Shown here one piece after another: positions 1-11,194 of a stretch of DNA of 64,000 nt. This DNA comes from Circinella umbellata (taxonomy: Eukaryota; Mucoromycota; Mucoromycetes; Mucorales; Lichtheimiaceae): positions 682,001 to 746,000 of the forward strand of contig JAIWNF010000017.1 of NCBI GenBank assembly GCA_025093555.1, given 5' to 3'. The position numbers and the translations under genes were made by a program. Positions within the stretch are counted from its first letter, which is position 1. Each line of letters begins with the position of its first letter. The notes under the pieces are model-generated. The model was not told the DNA's origin, made no database searches, and worked only from the letters and a program-made list of their open reading frames with translations.

Positions 1-43
1 TTTTTTTTTATCTTTCTCTTTTTTGTTTGGTATTTGCAACATA

Positions 44-2538
44 ATGTCAAGAAGGGATCGTATAAAAGAATTTATGGAAAATAAAAACTGGAAATTTTAT
101 TGTACTGTGATAGCGAGTATGGCAGTAACAGGTGCAAGTATTTATTATCTTTCGTCTTTATCCACTTTAAATAAAAAAGACTTTAAAAAAGAGGACACGG
201 AAGAAAAAAAAAAGCTGGGTGATACAAGAACACCAACGAAAAGTAAGTTCTTTTATAAATGACAAATGACAAAAACTTGACATGTTTCTAAAAAATATAT
301 ATATATGTAAATATATTAGAGAATATATTGGATAATTATGAAGGCATGTCAAGTGAAACCATTGCTAAACTTTCTATTAAAGTAAGTCAAGTGTTTTTTG
401 GAGTGGAAAGAAAAGTTATATCTTTTTATGCATGAAATTTATCTTTTTTTTTTAAATAGCAACGAACTGATGCAGCACAGATTTTGAAAACAAAAGGAAA
501 TAATTTATTTGGAAAAAAACAATGGAAAGAAGCTGCTCAATGTTATACAAAAGCTATTGAATTTAAAGCGGATCCTGTTTATTATTCAAATCGAGCTGCT
601 TGTTATGCTAATTTAGGTGACAACGATCGAGTCTTTGAGGATTGTCATAGTGCTTTACAATTAAATCCAGTGTATATAAAAGCTTTAAATAGAAAAGCAC
701 ATTCATTAGAATTACGTGGAGATCAAGAAGAAGCTCTTTATGGTAATTCAACATATTATCTTTATATAACGAAATGAAACAGGGAAAATGAACTCACTGT
801 TATTTTGTAGATTATACATGTGTTTGTATATTAGAAAATTTTAAAAATGAAGTGGCAGCAAGATCTATGGAAAAATTAATGAAAAAAGTTTCTGAAAAGA
901 AAGCTTCAGAAATAATAAAGGCAAGTGGATTTTGGGGTACGGTTAAGAGGAGGTGGGAGAGAGAGACTTGATTTTTTAATATCCATGTTTTTTAGTAGAC
1001 AAAAAAACCAAGGTTACCTTCATCTACTTTTGTTTCTGCTTATTTTGATTCATATAGACCAGGTATATATTTAGATTTGAAATCTTAATACGTATATAAT
1101 AATACGAATACTAAATAATATTATAGATAAATCAAGAGCTGAACCTATAGAATCATTTGAAAATGAAGGAGATGAATATTTTTATAAAACATATCAAGCT
1201 ATTCAATCTAAAAATTATCAAGAAGCTTCTATAGATTGTGATAAAGCAATTGAATTAGGCTGTTCACCTGTTTATCAAGCCCATGCTTATAATATCAAAG
1301 GAACATTTCTATTTTTAAAAGGAAATGCAAAAGAAGCAATGGAATGTTTTGATAAATCAATTCAATTGGATCCTAAATATATTCAAAGTTATATTAAACG
1401 ATCTAGTATATGTATTGAAAAAGGTTTAACTACATATTTATTATTTGATCTATTATTAAGTTTATACTTATACCTATTATTAATATATTACATATTTCAT
1501 TTATATAGGAAATCTAATTGAAGCTTTAAAACAATTTGATGAAGCTATTGAAATTAATCCAACTGATCCAGATATTTATTATCATCGGTAAGATATCTTA
1601 ATTTTTAATTTTGTTTACTATGTAGAGATATTAATAAGTATAATTTATACGTATATATTATTTACTAGGGGTCAAGGTATGTATTTATTTATTCACTCTT
1701 TTGGAATGATATCAATAAATCTTATTAACATTTATATTTATTTATTTATTTTTGAAAATGAAACAAGTTCATTATATAAGTGGCAACTTTGAAAAAGCTG
1801 TTAAAGATTATAGTGAAAGTATTCGATTGGATGATTCCTTTGTTTATGCACCTATTCAATTAGGTGTAGCACAATATAAACTTGGACAGATAGATTCATC
1901 TTTAGCCACATTTGAATCTACATTAAAAAAATTTCCTCAATCATCTGAAGTGCATAATTATTTTGGTGAATTATTATTAGAACAACAAAATTTACCACAA
2001 GCATTAGAAATGTTTACAAAAGCCATTGCATTAGATCAAAATAATCCACTGCCTTATATTAATAAGGCGATGCTAACATATCAAGTCATGAGAGATCCTA
2101 ATGAAGCCATTCGATTATGTAAAATTGCTTTGACAGGTAAAAAAAAAAAAAAAAAATAGGAACAGATTTTATATAACAATAATACAGATTTAAATTAAAA
2201 GGTTTTTCTTGAAAAGTGGATCCTGCATGTGATGCTGCAGTAGCTTCTTTAGCACAAATTTTATTAGAACAAGGAAACTTAGAAGAAGCATTAAAATATT
2301 ATGAAATAGCCATTGATTTAGCTCGAACAGAAGCTGAAATTGAACATGCCATATCATTTGTTGAAGCTACTAAAGCACAAATCAGGTAATTATTATCATT
2401 ATTCAATTATTTAATTAATATTTATTAAAATAAGATAAACTTATATATATAATTAAATGATTCAGATTCACAAAAGAATATCCAGAACAAGCAACAGAAT
2501 GCTTAGCCAAACTACGTCAACAACCCATAAATTTATAG
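44..2538 (+). CDS. TOM70: Mitochondrial import receptor Tom70 (11 exons, about 570 aa)
   Basis: Tom70 is an outer-membrane receptor that takes chaperone-bound precursors, such as carrier proteins, and passes them to the TOM channel. Exons read in frame: 44-242, 320-381, 460-742, 811-920, 999-1062, 1127-1423, 1509-1587, 1669-1676, 1768-2136, 2217-2385, 2466-2538, total 1713 nt. Residues about 15-40 form an N-terminal membrane anchor (WKFYCTVIASMAVTGASIYY) followed by a charged linker. A cluster of TPR motifs follows (for example KGNNLFGKKQWKEAAQCYTK), then the linker VSAYFDSYRP typical of Tom70, then a second TPR array. The start MSRRDRIKEF is preferred over the upstream in-frame ATG at 23 because the anchor then begins close to the N-terminus. 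Two oddities are a GC-AG intron (921-998) and an 8-nt exon (1669-1676) that supplies the GQ of a TPR. Family assignment is confident; exact splice sites are inferred. Confidence 0.9.
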
Positions 2539-2770
2539 GAAAGCACTTCTTTCTTTTTATAAAATTAAAACCCAGAATTTAAAAATAATTACCTTTTATA
2601 GTATAATAGTATATGAGACAATTATGCAGTCAGTCACGAACTTTTTTTTTTTTCAATAAGGAGGCTTGCAAATAAGCAAAAAAAAAAAAAAGGAAAACGC
2701 GACAACGCGCTCCCTAAAATCTTTTCTTTATCTTTTCTTTATCTTTTTTTTTTAAATAAAGAAACACATA

Positions 2771-3907
2771 ATGTCTGAAGAAGTAATTAACAAAGAACTT
2801 GCTGCCCTCAATGAGGAAACTTTGAAGGCTGGTAAAGAAGTTGAACAATTTACTCGCAAGTTAATGATTCCCATCTGGAATAAGCGTCGCGACGTTATTA
2901 AAAAGATTCCTAATTTCTGGACTCAAGCTGTAAGAGCTCTATTTTCTCTTTTTTCTCTTTTTTCTTAAAAAAGTAATAATAATAATAATAACGCACTTTT
3001 CCTTCTCTTTTATTTATATTTACATATATACATAGATTGGTAACAGTCCTTTGTTTGCTTTAAATCCTTCTGAAAATGATATTGAAGCTTTGGAAAATTT
3101 GACTGATTTTTATGTTGAATATGATGAAAAACGTCCCGATTATCGTAAGGTTACTGCTGTAAGTTAACCTTTTTTTTTTTTCATTTATAAATCTTAATTG
3201 ATTATACTGAATTAATTATTGGATGGAATGGATGATTATATTTTAATAGACCTTTAAGAAGAATGATACTTTTAAGAATGAAACCCTTACAAAGGTAATA
3301 AGAACTATAAACACTCTAATGGATAAAATAACATAAAATTTAATCATTATTATTATTAGGAATTTATCATTAATGATGAAGGAGAAGATGAAGTCATTAG
3401 TAAAGATACTATTGATTATCATTCTGGTAAAGCACCTAATAATAAGAAGAGAAAGGCTGATGATGAAGATGAAGATGATTTTGATTTCTCATTTTTGGAT
3501 TGGTTTACAAGTGATGATAATTCCATTGGTGCTACTTTATCGTAAGTATCTTTTTATTATAAACCAACATTTTTAACAGTCATTTCTTTTTAACATTAAT
3601 TAATTTAATCGTTTAATAGTGATGAAATTTTCCCTGCTGCTGTTGAGTAAGTTTTGAAACCCATTAAAAACATCCAAGGGAATAAAATTAATCCTTTTTT
3701 GTTTTTATGTATCATAGATTTTTCCATGGTGATGAAGATTCTGATGAAGATGCAGAAGAAATTGAATTGGGGTCTGATGATGAAGATGAAGAAGGTAATG
3801 GGAAATACTAATAAATGATCTGATATAGAGAATGACATGAATTAAAAAAAAACCCTTCATTATTATATATAGATGAAACTCCTTCCAAGAAGAAATCTAA
3901 GAAATAA
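2771..3907 (+). CDS. SET/NAP1-family histone chaperone (7 exons, about 215 aa)
   Basis: This is a nuclear histone chaperone of the SET/TAF-I/Vps75 branch of the NAP family, which binds core histones during nucleosome assembly. Exons: 2771-2929, 3036-3158, 3250-3294, 3360-3541, 3620-3646, 3718-3794, 3873-3907, total 648 nt. The N-terminal helix contains KLMIPIWNKRRDVIKKIPNF, the SET-type dimerisation/earmuff entry motif. The middle has NPSENDIEALENLTDFYVEY. The DFDFSFLDWF segment lies just before the acidic tail (DEDSDEDAEE), and the protein ends in a basic KKKSKK that could be a nuclear signal. It lies 232 bp downstream of TOM70 on the same strand and converges on the eL18 gene. Many very short exons (27-45 nt) are unusual but keep frame. 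It could be called SET or VPS75; I do not choose between these names. Confidence 0.85.
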
Positions 3908-4207
3908 ATATCTTAAGCTTAATAGTAAATAAGTAGTTAATAATATTTACTAGCTAGCGATCTAAGTTTTCATAACTTGTTGTATAAAGTATTTTATATT
4001 ATAAATTATTTTGAATTAAAAATATTTAATAATAAATTGAATTTTTAAAGTTTTATCTTTCAATTCCATTAACAACCCCTCCCCCAAACTCCCCAATGAC
4101 AAACATAATTTATATGTATTTTTTAATATTTTCTTTTTATTTCAAAAACAAGTTAAAGCACTCGAATGTGTGCTAAAAAGAATAAAAAGATTTTGTTTTT
4201 TGGTTGT

Positions 4208-5416
4208 TTAGACCTTGAAACCACGGCTTGCACGCTTACCACGAGCACGTTCGAACTTGCGACCCTTGGAACGAACATAGGGCTTCTTGTTCTTGTGGGG
4301 ACCCATACCGAAATGCTTGACAGCTTCACGGCTGTTCTTAGCACCACGAACCAAGACAGTGTTGGAACCAGTAGGGGCACGAAGAGCCAATTGATCCAAA
4401 GTCAAAACTTCACCACCAGCCTTCAAGATACGGGCCTTGGCAGTCTTGGAGACAGTAAGAGCAGCAAGGGAAAGTTTGGGAACTTCCAAAAGACGGGAGT
4501 CATCAGTTACTTTACCAACAACAACCAAGGTCTTGCCTTCCTTGGCGCTCTTGACCAAACGTGAAATACTGACAGGAGGACGGTTGATACGAGACATAAA
4601 CAAACGCTTCAAGACAACCTTGTTAAAGTTGGCATCGGTACGACGAGCCAAGAAACGGTACAACTTTTTATTTTTGAATTAAAATTATAATTAGTATTCT
4701 TCATTCTTTATTTTATTTACTATATAGATCTTGTAAGAATCACTCCTCTTCCCGATTCTTTTTTTTTCCTTGACAGAAAAACTCTTCACCCAATGAATAC
4801 AATATATTTATAAATTTTACCTTAACCAACAAAAGTTGGTAGACGTTTTCCGACTTGGGTGCCGTCCGGTTGGTGTTCTTGACGTGGTGATGCTTAAGAT
4901 CAATACCCTAATATTATCATAATAGTTTTCAACGTACGTCATAAATTTATATATTAATTAAACAAATTATTATTATTATTATTATTATTATTATTTAATT
5001 CCATTAATAAAACAACTTGAGAGAAGGAAAAAAACAATAATTTGGTTTCATAATAATAATTATTATAATTTGTTGTCGTTGTCGTTGAATAAGTAGTCGT
5101 ATTAAGTCGTAATATTAGAAGTTGAATGAGTTTTGTTGGTTTCCCCACATGGGTTGAAAATAAATAAATTAATTTCGAAAATGAGATTTTTTGTCATGTG
5201 TGAACCCCTTCCCTAACACAAATATCCTATCCATCCATCCATCCATCCATTTCGTTATCATATATCCGTTCGTTATTCCAATCGTTCTATTCGTTTTAGG
5301 GTGTCCATTTTATATCGTCGATAACCAAAAATTATTGTGTACTTTTCCTCCCTCAAGTGGATGTTTTTTTAATGTTCATATAATCGATATTACATATATA
5401 GCATATTACATACCAT
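4208..5416 (-). CDS. RPL18: 60S ribosomal protein L18 (eL18), with the ATG alone on the first coding exon
   Basis: This is cytosolic large-subunit ribosomal protein eL18. Exon 3 (4663-4208) encodes [20 protein letters not shown] through to the C-terminus [11 protein letters not shown]. Exon 2 (4907-4821) encodes [20 protein letters not shown] through LLLVK, the invariant eL18 start after methionine. No ATG lies in frame at the start of exon 2. The only ATG followed by GT in the upstream 500 bp on this strand is at 5416-5414, followed by a perfect GTATGT donor. This gives a coding exon of just the start codon and an intron of about 506 nt. Total 546 nt, 181 aa, close to the normal length. It converges with the SET gene and diverges from MOB4. 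Product identity is certain; the split start is inferred. Confidence 0.93.
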
Positions 5417-6228
5417 TTTTTGGAGGCAGAAAGGAAGGTCCAAACGGATGGCAGGAACCACTTTTTGCTAAAGTTTCCCATTGCCGCCTCGGAGTTCACT
5501 TTTTTTTTTTTTTTTTTCTTTTGGAAATTATTTTTTTGATTTGAATACAATCCAAATCCCAAAATTTAGGTAAAAAACACTATTAAAAGCTTAAATATTT
5601 ATATGTATTCAAGGTTTTGTAATTGTTATGGAAATAATGTAGATATTACTGTTATTTTGATTCACTTGATAGCCAAAAAAAAAAAGAGAAAATGAGGAGA
5701 TTAAGTTGCTATGATACAAATGAAGTTTACCTATAGAATCTACTATTTGATTTATAGAATTATTGTTGTTAAGCAACAATAAATACCCCTCCCCCACTTT
5801 TTCTTTTTTTGATTTGTGTGATCCACAAGAGCACACCATTGAACAAGTCTATAAAAAAAAAGTACTAACGTGCGGAATAAAAGGGGGAGGGACCAACACA
5901 TGAAGTTGTCAAGAACAAAAAAAAAAAGGGGGTGTGTGTTATAAATTCAATCATTCCACCTTTTACTTTGTTACTTTGTCCATAGCATCCGATTTCTATT
6001 TGTAATAATGATAAGTAATGGATTGAGTAAAGATTTTTTTGTATGCATGAAATCATTTCAGAACGATATAAGCGGAACAACAATGCATGAATAGGAGGGT
6101 TATTAAAGTTACAACTTCTTTATTTATTTATTTTATTTATTAACCTTTTTTCACCCCCTTCTCTCTCTCTCTCTCACACACACACACTCTTTTTTTTTCC
6201 CTCTCTTATTTATATATTTATACCTATT
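5417..6228. promoter_or_regulatory. Divergent intergenic region between RPL18 and MOB4
   Basis: These 812 bp separate two outward-pointing starts, so they should hold the promoters of both the eL18 and the MOB4 genes. Visible features are a pyrimidine run of about 17 T at 5503-5519 (A-rich on the eL18 strand), a more GC-rich block at 5424-5500 next to the eL18 start, and a CT/CA microsatellite at 6162-6187 just before the MOB4 start. No gene is supported here; the short reading frames are low-complexity. Confidence 0.5.
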
Positions 6229-7477
6229 ATGAGTAGTAGTGATACAATACAATCCAATACACATACAAGTTTACGACGACTTTATCCTGGAACGCGTCTT
6301 GAAGTAAAATTTTCAATTCTTTTCCCATTCATCTATATATAAAGAAAAGTTGTTGTATAAAAACATATTAAAATGAACTTATATAAATACTTTCAATGGA
6401 ATAGTCTTCATTCACTTGGCCCATTGAAAGTTTAGATGGACTTGATTCTTCATTTGGTGTTCATGAATATATTCAACAAATGATAAGATTAGATAAGAGT
6501 AATGTTCAACATATTATTGAATTACCTGAAAGTATTGATAAACAAGTTTGGCAGTTTGAACATTTAAGGTAAACATTATTTTGGTAAAAAAAAAACAGAG
6601 AGAGAGAGAAAAGTTATTGACTTTTTCTTTTATTTTGTTCCCTGTGTAAATGTGTGTGTGTATGTTTGGGAAGAATAGACAAGTATGTTTAGAACTGTCA
6701 CTTTTAGTAGTTGCTTTGGAACCTGAATGTACTATAGAAAACTGTCCTGAAATGAAAGCAGATGGTTGGTTATATCTTTGTGCTGCCCATCCATCTACAC
6801 AATCGGTAATAAATGAAAGGTTTTTTCTTGTTAATAAATTATATATTGCTTTAACTTAATCATTATTATTATTTAGTGTCCTGCTATTGATTATATTATA
6901 CATACATTAGATGGTGCTGCTATGTTATTAAATAACTCGAAATACTTTCCTAGTAGGTAAGGATATCATTTAATCTTTATGATTATGAGTATGATTATTA
7001 TTTAATACGTAACTCAAATATATATATATATATATACTTTTAACTTTTTTAAAGGATATCTATTCCTGAACCATCATTAAAACATTTTCAATCAATTGCT
7101 CGAAGACTTTATCGTGTCTTTGCACATGCTTATTTTCATCATCGTGAAATATATCAATCATTTGAGGTAAAAAAATTGAAATATATAATTATCTACTTTA
7201 TTTTGTTACTAAATTTTATTATTATGATTATTATTATTATTTTTAGAATGAAACTTATTTATATGCACGATTCTTATTACTTTCAGAAACATATAATTTG
7301 ATTCCTCCAAATCTTGTCACGATTCCTAATGAATCTAATAAAAATAATGATGATATGGATGAACGAACTGAATATAATCGTAATCAACCTCAACAAAGAA
7401 AATATTCATCACAACAAAATAATAATAATAATGAAGATACAGATACTGAAACCGTAATTTCAGTAAATGGAGAATAA
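6229..7477 (+). CDS. MOB4: MOB kinase activator-like 4 / phocein (STRIPAK subunit), 6 exons, about 262 aa
   Basis: MOB4/phocein is the Mob subunit of the STRIPAK phosphatase-kinase complex, which acts in fungi in septation, cell fusion and morphogenesis. Exons: 6229-6303, 6405-6568, 6679-6805, 6877-6956, 7055-7166, 7247-7477, total 789 nt. The Mob fold is clear: FTWPIESLDGLDSSFGVHEY, then the zinc ligands CTIENC (C-x4-C) with EMKADGW, and HAYFHHREIY (H-x4-H). The sequence around YPGTRLE at the start and LPESIDKQVWQFEHLRQVC in the middle match phocein rather than MOB1/MOB2. The C-terminal tail after SETYNLIPPNLV is low-complexity and Q/N-rich. It ends only 90 bp from the convergent SPC25 gene. 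Confidence 0.9.
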
Positions 7478-7567
7478 ATTATATACATTTCTTTTTTTAT
7501 AACCAACTCATTCCTTCCTTCCCTACTTATAACCGTTATCCATTACTATTACTATTATTATTAATTA

Positions 7568-8431
7568 TTAATTATTATTAAGTGCATAGTCACAAAATGC
7601 ATTTCGCATCCGTTTCATAAACATATATGGATCATTATCTTGTCTCAATTGTTCAAGTAATTCATCCAACCTATTTAAGACTGGATTACATTCGGTTACT
7701 ATATATAAAGGAGTTAGTCTTATTATTATATAATAATCTTTTATCCATTCATTTTATTACCTGAATATTCACCCTCTTCTGATATTCGAAGTACAAAAGA
7801 ATATATATGTTCTGGATATTTTTTGTTTATACATTTAAATTCAAACTTATTTTGAAAATCTATATTATATATATATATATAACATAATCATTAATAATAA
7901 CAGTATAAAACATATATGGTTGAATATGATTTACCTCCTAATCCAGTAATTTTAAGTTGAAGTGCTTCTCTATTTGCTTTCAGTTCAGACTTATAAAGTT
8001 CTTTTCTTGCTTTTGATATTTTTTCATCCTTTTCTATATAGCATTAAATATGAGTAATATTATTTCATTATAAATATTCAAATATGAATAGTACCTTCTT
8101 TCCTTTGTTCTAAAGTAGTTTTTAATCGATTATACATTTGTCTTTTTGTTTTATGATCTTGTAATAGTGTTTGATATTTGGAACGATATTCTTTTACTTC
8201 ATTTTCAAGTTGATTTGTTTTTTCTTTTGTTTCTGGTAACTCTAAAATTTTATTATTATAAAAGTGAATATTCATTCTAGTTATACAGTTGTTTTTAGAA
8301 AAAGAAAAAAAAAAGTATTACTTTGTTGATGTTTATGAATATAAGTTTCATATTTTACAATTTCTTGATCTAAAGCTCTTTGTTCATCTAAATAGGTTTC
8401 ATTTGTAATGAGTTATTAATAAAATAGTGTT

Positions 8432-8469
<38 letters not shown>

Positions 8470-8644
8470 AATGAGAATTACCTTCGCGTTGTTGTATTTT
8501 AGCTTCGGCATCGTGTTGTATTTCTTCTTTTTTATTATAAATAAAAGTTTTTTGTTTTTGTAAGAATGATTTTATTTGTTCTAATTGGATTTGAATGTCA
8601 TTATCTTTTGATTCAAGTTTTGGTGTTTCTAAAGGATTGTTCAT
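7568..8644 (-). CDS. SPC25: Kinetochore protein Spc25 (Ndc80 complex), 6 exons, about 234 aa
   Basis: Spc25 pairs with Spc24 to anchor the Ndc80 complex on the inner kinetochore. Exons on the minus strand: 8644-8482, 8387-8322, 8241-8095, 8033-7935, 7859-7761, 7698-7568, total 705 nt, all in frame. Residues 1 to about 135 form a long coiled coil rich in K/E/Q (for example QIQLEQIKSFLQKQKTFIYN). The C-terminal globular RWD-like domain reads YSFVLRISEEGEYSVTECNP, the hallmark Spc25 block, then LDELLEQLRQDNDPYMFMKR. Intron 1 contains a (TG)n run at about 8434-8467. It lies 115 bp upstream of the SEC12 stop on the same strand and converges with MOB4. Confidence 0.85.
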
Positions 8645-8759
8645 TGTTATTATAATGATTATAAAAGGGGTAAAAAATAAAAATAATTTCGTGTTTTATT
8701 TATTAAAGTGTTATTATTATTATTGTTATTAATTAAATATGTAATTATTCTAATTTTTT

Positions 8760-10656
8760 TTAAAGTTCATCTTTAATAATTGTATCCATGGGAGTATGGG
8801 TTGTATCCAAAGAGATACTATCACCTGTAATAGTACTTGTTTCATAAAAACTACTTGGTGTTGTAATAAATGAAGTAGTACTTTCAATGGGAGGTGATTC
8901 TTTTATATTTACTTTATGTTTTATAGCAGAATATAAAAATGTTTGATTAGATTCACCACTACCAAAAAATGTTGTTAAGAAAAGAACAAATAATGCAGTA
9001 AAAAGAGCCAATAATACTGTTTTTAATGGATTTACTTGCATAACAGCTATATATATATATATGTATATAAGCGGTATTAATACTTCATTCACTATTTATA
9101 TTTATCATTAAGAAGCTAACCACTTGAAAACTGTTCAGGCAATGTAATAATACGACAAGTATTGTCAGCTGATCCACTTGCTAATAATCGACGATTTGGA
9201 CTAATAGAAATACTAGTAACAGCAAAACCATGGGCTTCTTTTAATTGATAAAGTGACTAAATAAATAAAAAGAGAAGTATCAGTATGATTATTATATATA
9301 ATATACAAATGACTTTCAACTTACACGTAAAGAATTTGATTCAAATATATTCAAAGTATAATCTGATGTTGCTGTAGCAATAATACCGCCATCTTGACTA
9401 ATAATAATATAGAAAAATATTAATATATTAAAACTTTGATATATATATTATCTTGACTTTTACCTTATACAAAAAGCAGTAATAGGTTTTTTACTAATTT
9501 TAAGCATTTGAACTTGTTCCAATGTATATGCATTTAATTTAATTATATAACCACCATTTGAACCATTAGCAATCAAATAAGCAAAATCTTTACAATAGGT
9601 ACGACCATATCTAATATATAAATATATAATTATTTAGTATATAAAGATACTATCATCCTTATTATATTTTTACTTTACCTAAAAGCACGAAATTGTAATT
9701 TTTGTTTCTTATCAAATGTGGATGGTGAAATTGTTTGTTTTACTTTACCAGTATGACGACCACGTAAATTAACTAATTTAATGGCATCCCTTAAAAGAAA
9801 TATCATTTTATCTTTTTCTAATGAAATATCTACATCCATAATTTCATCATCCTCCTTTCCACTGTGAATTGTATCACACATTGATTTTATATCAGGATAA
9901 CTAAATATATTCACTTGACCATTTGATGATCCAGTTGCAAATAAGGTACCATCTGAATTGAATCGAATCACTTTCTAATAATATAATCACATATATAAAT
10001 GAATTGTTTTTTCATTTCTTTCTCGATCATCATTATTGTAATTACCTGATAATCTTCTGAACTCTTGCTATTTATTGTCGAAACTGCTTTTTCCAATTCA
10101 AAACTAAAAATTATATTATCTTGGATTAGATTATTATCTTTTAAAAAATAAAAACTATTTTCTTAATAACTTACTTTGATTCTAAAACTTTAAATACTCT
10201 ACAATTCTTATTTTCACCCTTTTTAATATTTTCTTCGGTACTATTAATACCAGATATTACTATAGCTTCCTAAGTGAAATAGATAATTAAAATGTCAATA
10301 GAGCAGTTACACCTCCTCCCTTTTTCTTACTACTTACTGTTGGATGAGCATCAATACACATGGGTGCATCTTCATTATTGGATAATTCATAAACAGCTTC
10401 TTCTTCGATATCTTTTCTACGAGGTTCTACTTTATAAGATATCTAATTTTACAAATAATATTCATACAATTAGCTTTTTTTTTTTTATATATAATTCCAT
10501 TCCCCTCATCTTTATCAATAGTTTTACCAATTTATTTTGAACACCAGAACGACCTGGACCTCCACCACCACCAATAACTAGTTGATTAGATGCAGTAAAA
10601 GCAACATCAAATACAGGAATACCCACAGGTACAGAAAATGTTGAACAATCACTCAT
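8760..10656 (-). CDS. SEC12: Sec12/PREB-type Sar1 guanine-nucleotide exchange factor with C-terminal KDEL, 9 exons, about 441 aa
   Basis: Sec12 is the ER-membrane exchange factor that loads Sar1 with GTP to start COPII coat assembly. Exons: 10656-10528, 10442-10338, 10269-10175, 10103-10046, 9974-9679, 9610-9464, 9397-9325, 9256-9121, 9046-8760, total 1326 nt. The cytosolic part is a WD40 propeller; the first blade contains GGGGGPGRSGVQNKL, the K-loop region of Sec12/PREB, and later blades include FNSDGTLFATGSSNGQVNIF and ISPNRRLLASGSADNTCRI. One membrane segment follows (TVLLALFTALFVLFLTTFF), then a short luminal tail rich in S/T that ends in KDEL. Tail-in-lumen topology with an ER retrieval signal agrees with yeast Sec12, which ends in HDEL. 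It diverges from CDK8. Confidence 0.9.
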
Positions 10657-11194
10657 ATATTTATTCTTTTTTTTTTAAAAAAAAAATACGCGTTTGGAAA
10701 TAATTGGATAAAGATATAAAAGAACTACTACTACTTAAGCTTTTTGAAAAGAGCGGAGGGCGGGATTTTTAAGGGGTGGAGGAGAGCATATATGTGTGGG
10801 AATTAAATATGTGTGGGGGTTTTTGTTTTAATACACTTTGGATCATAAAGTAGTATCAGGTACTATTAGTAAATGATAATACTTTTCCCCACCCCTTTAT
10901 TTCATACATATTATTATTATCATCCTTATTTTTGAAAATCATATAATAATTAAAATCCGTATCGAATATAAAGTCAATAGTCGTATTCTTCTATTGAAAT
11001 AAATATTACTTTTACATTATATATTAGCACGACGAGAGAATAGATTTTATTTTTTATTTTCAGATATATTTCTAAAAAAGGAAATATCGTCACTTTGGAG
11101 TTCTCCTCTCTTATCTCTCTTTCCTCTAACTAGTAAATTCTTTTTTCTTTTTGTCACTTGGTAACATTTTTCATTATATAAAACAAAAACAAAA
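10657..11194. promoter_or_regulatory. Divergent promoter region between SEC12 and CDK8
   Basis: These 538 bp lie between two start codons pointing away from each other. The stretch at 10740-10830 is unusually purine-rich (GAAAAGAGCGGAGGGCGGG, then GGGGTGGAGG and GTGTGGGGG), unlike the surrounding AT-rich DNA. A CT-rich tract at 11095-11130 precedes CDK8. I see no gene here. Confidence 0.5.

Noticed and set aside
4166..4564. Plus-strand open frame across the eL18 gene
   Set aside because: It lies entirely opposite a certain ribosomal-protein exon and has no recognisable domain.
5191..5562. Short frames on both strands upstream of the eL18 coding exons
   Set aside because: They sit in the eL18 promoter/first intron and depend on poly-T or poly-A runs; the best explanation is the split-start exon at 5416.
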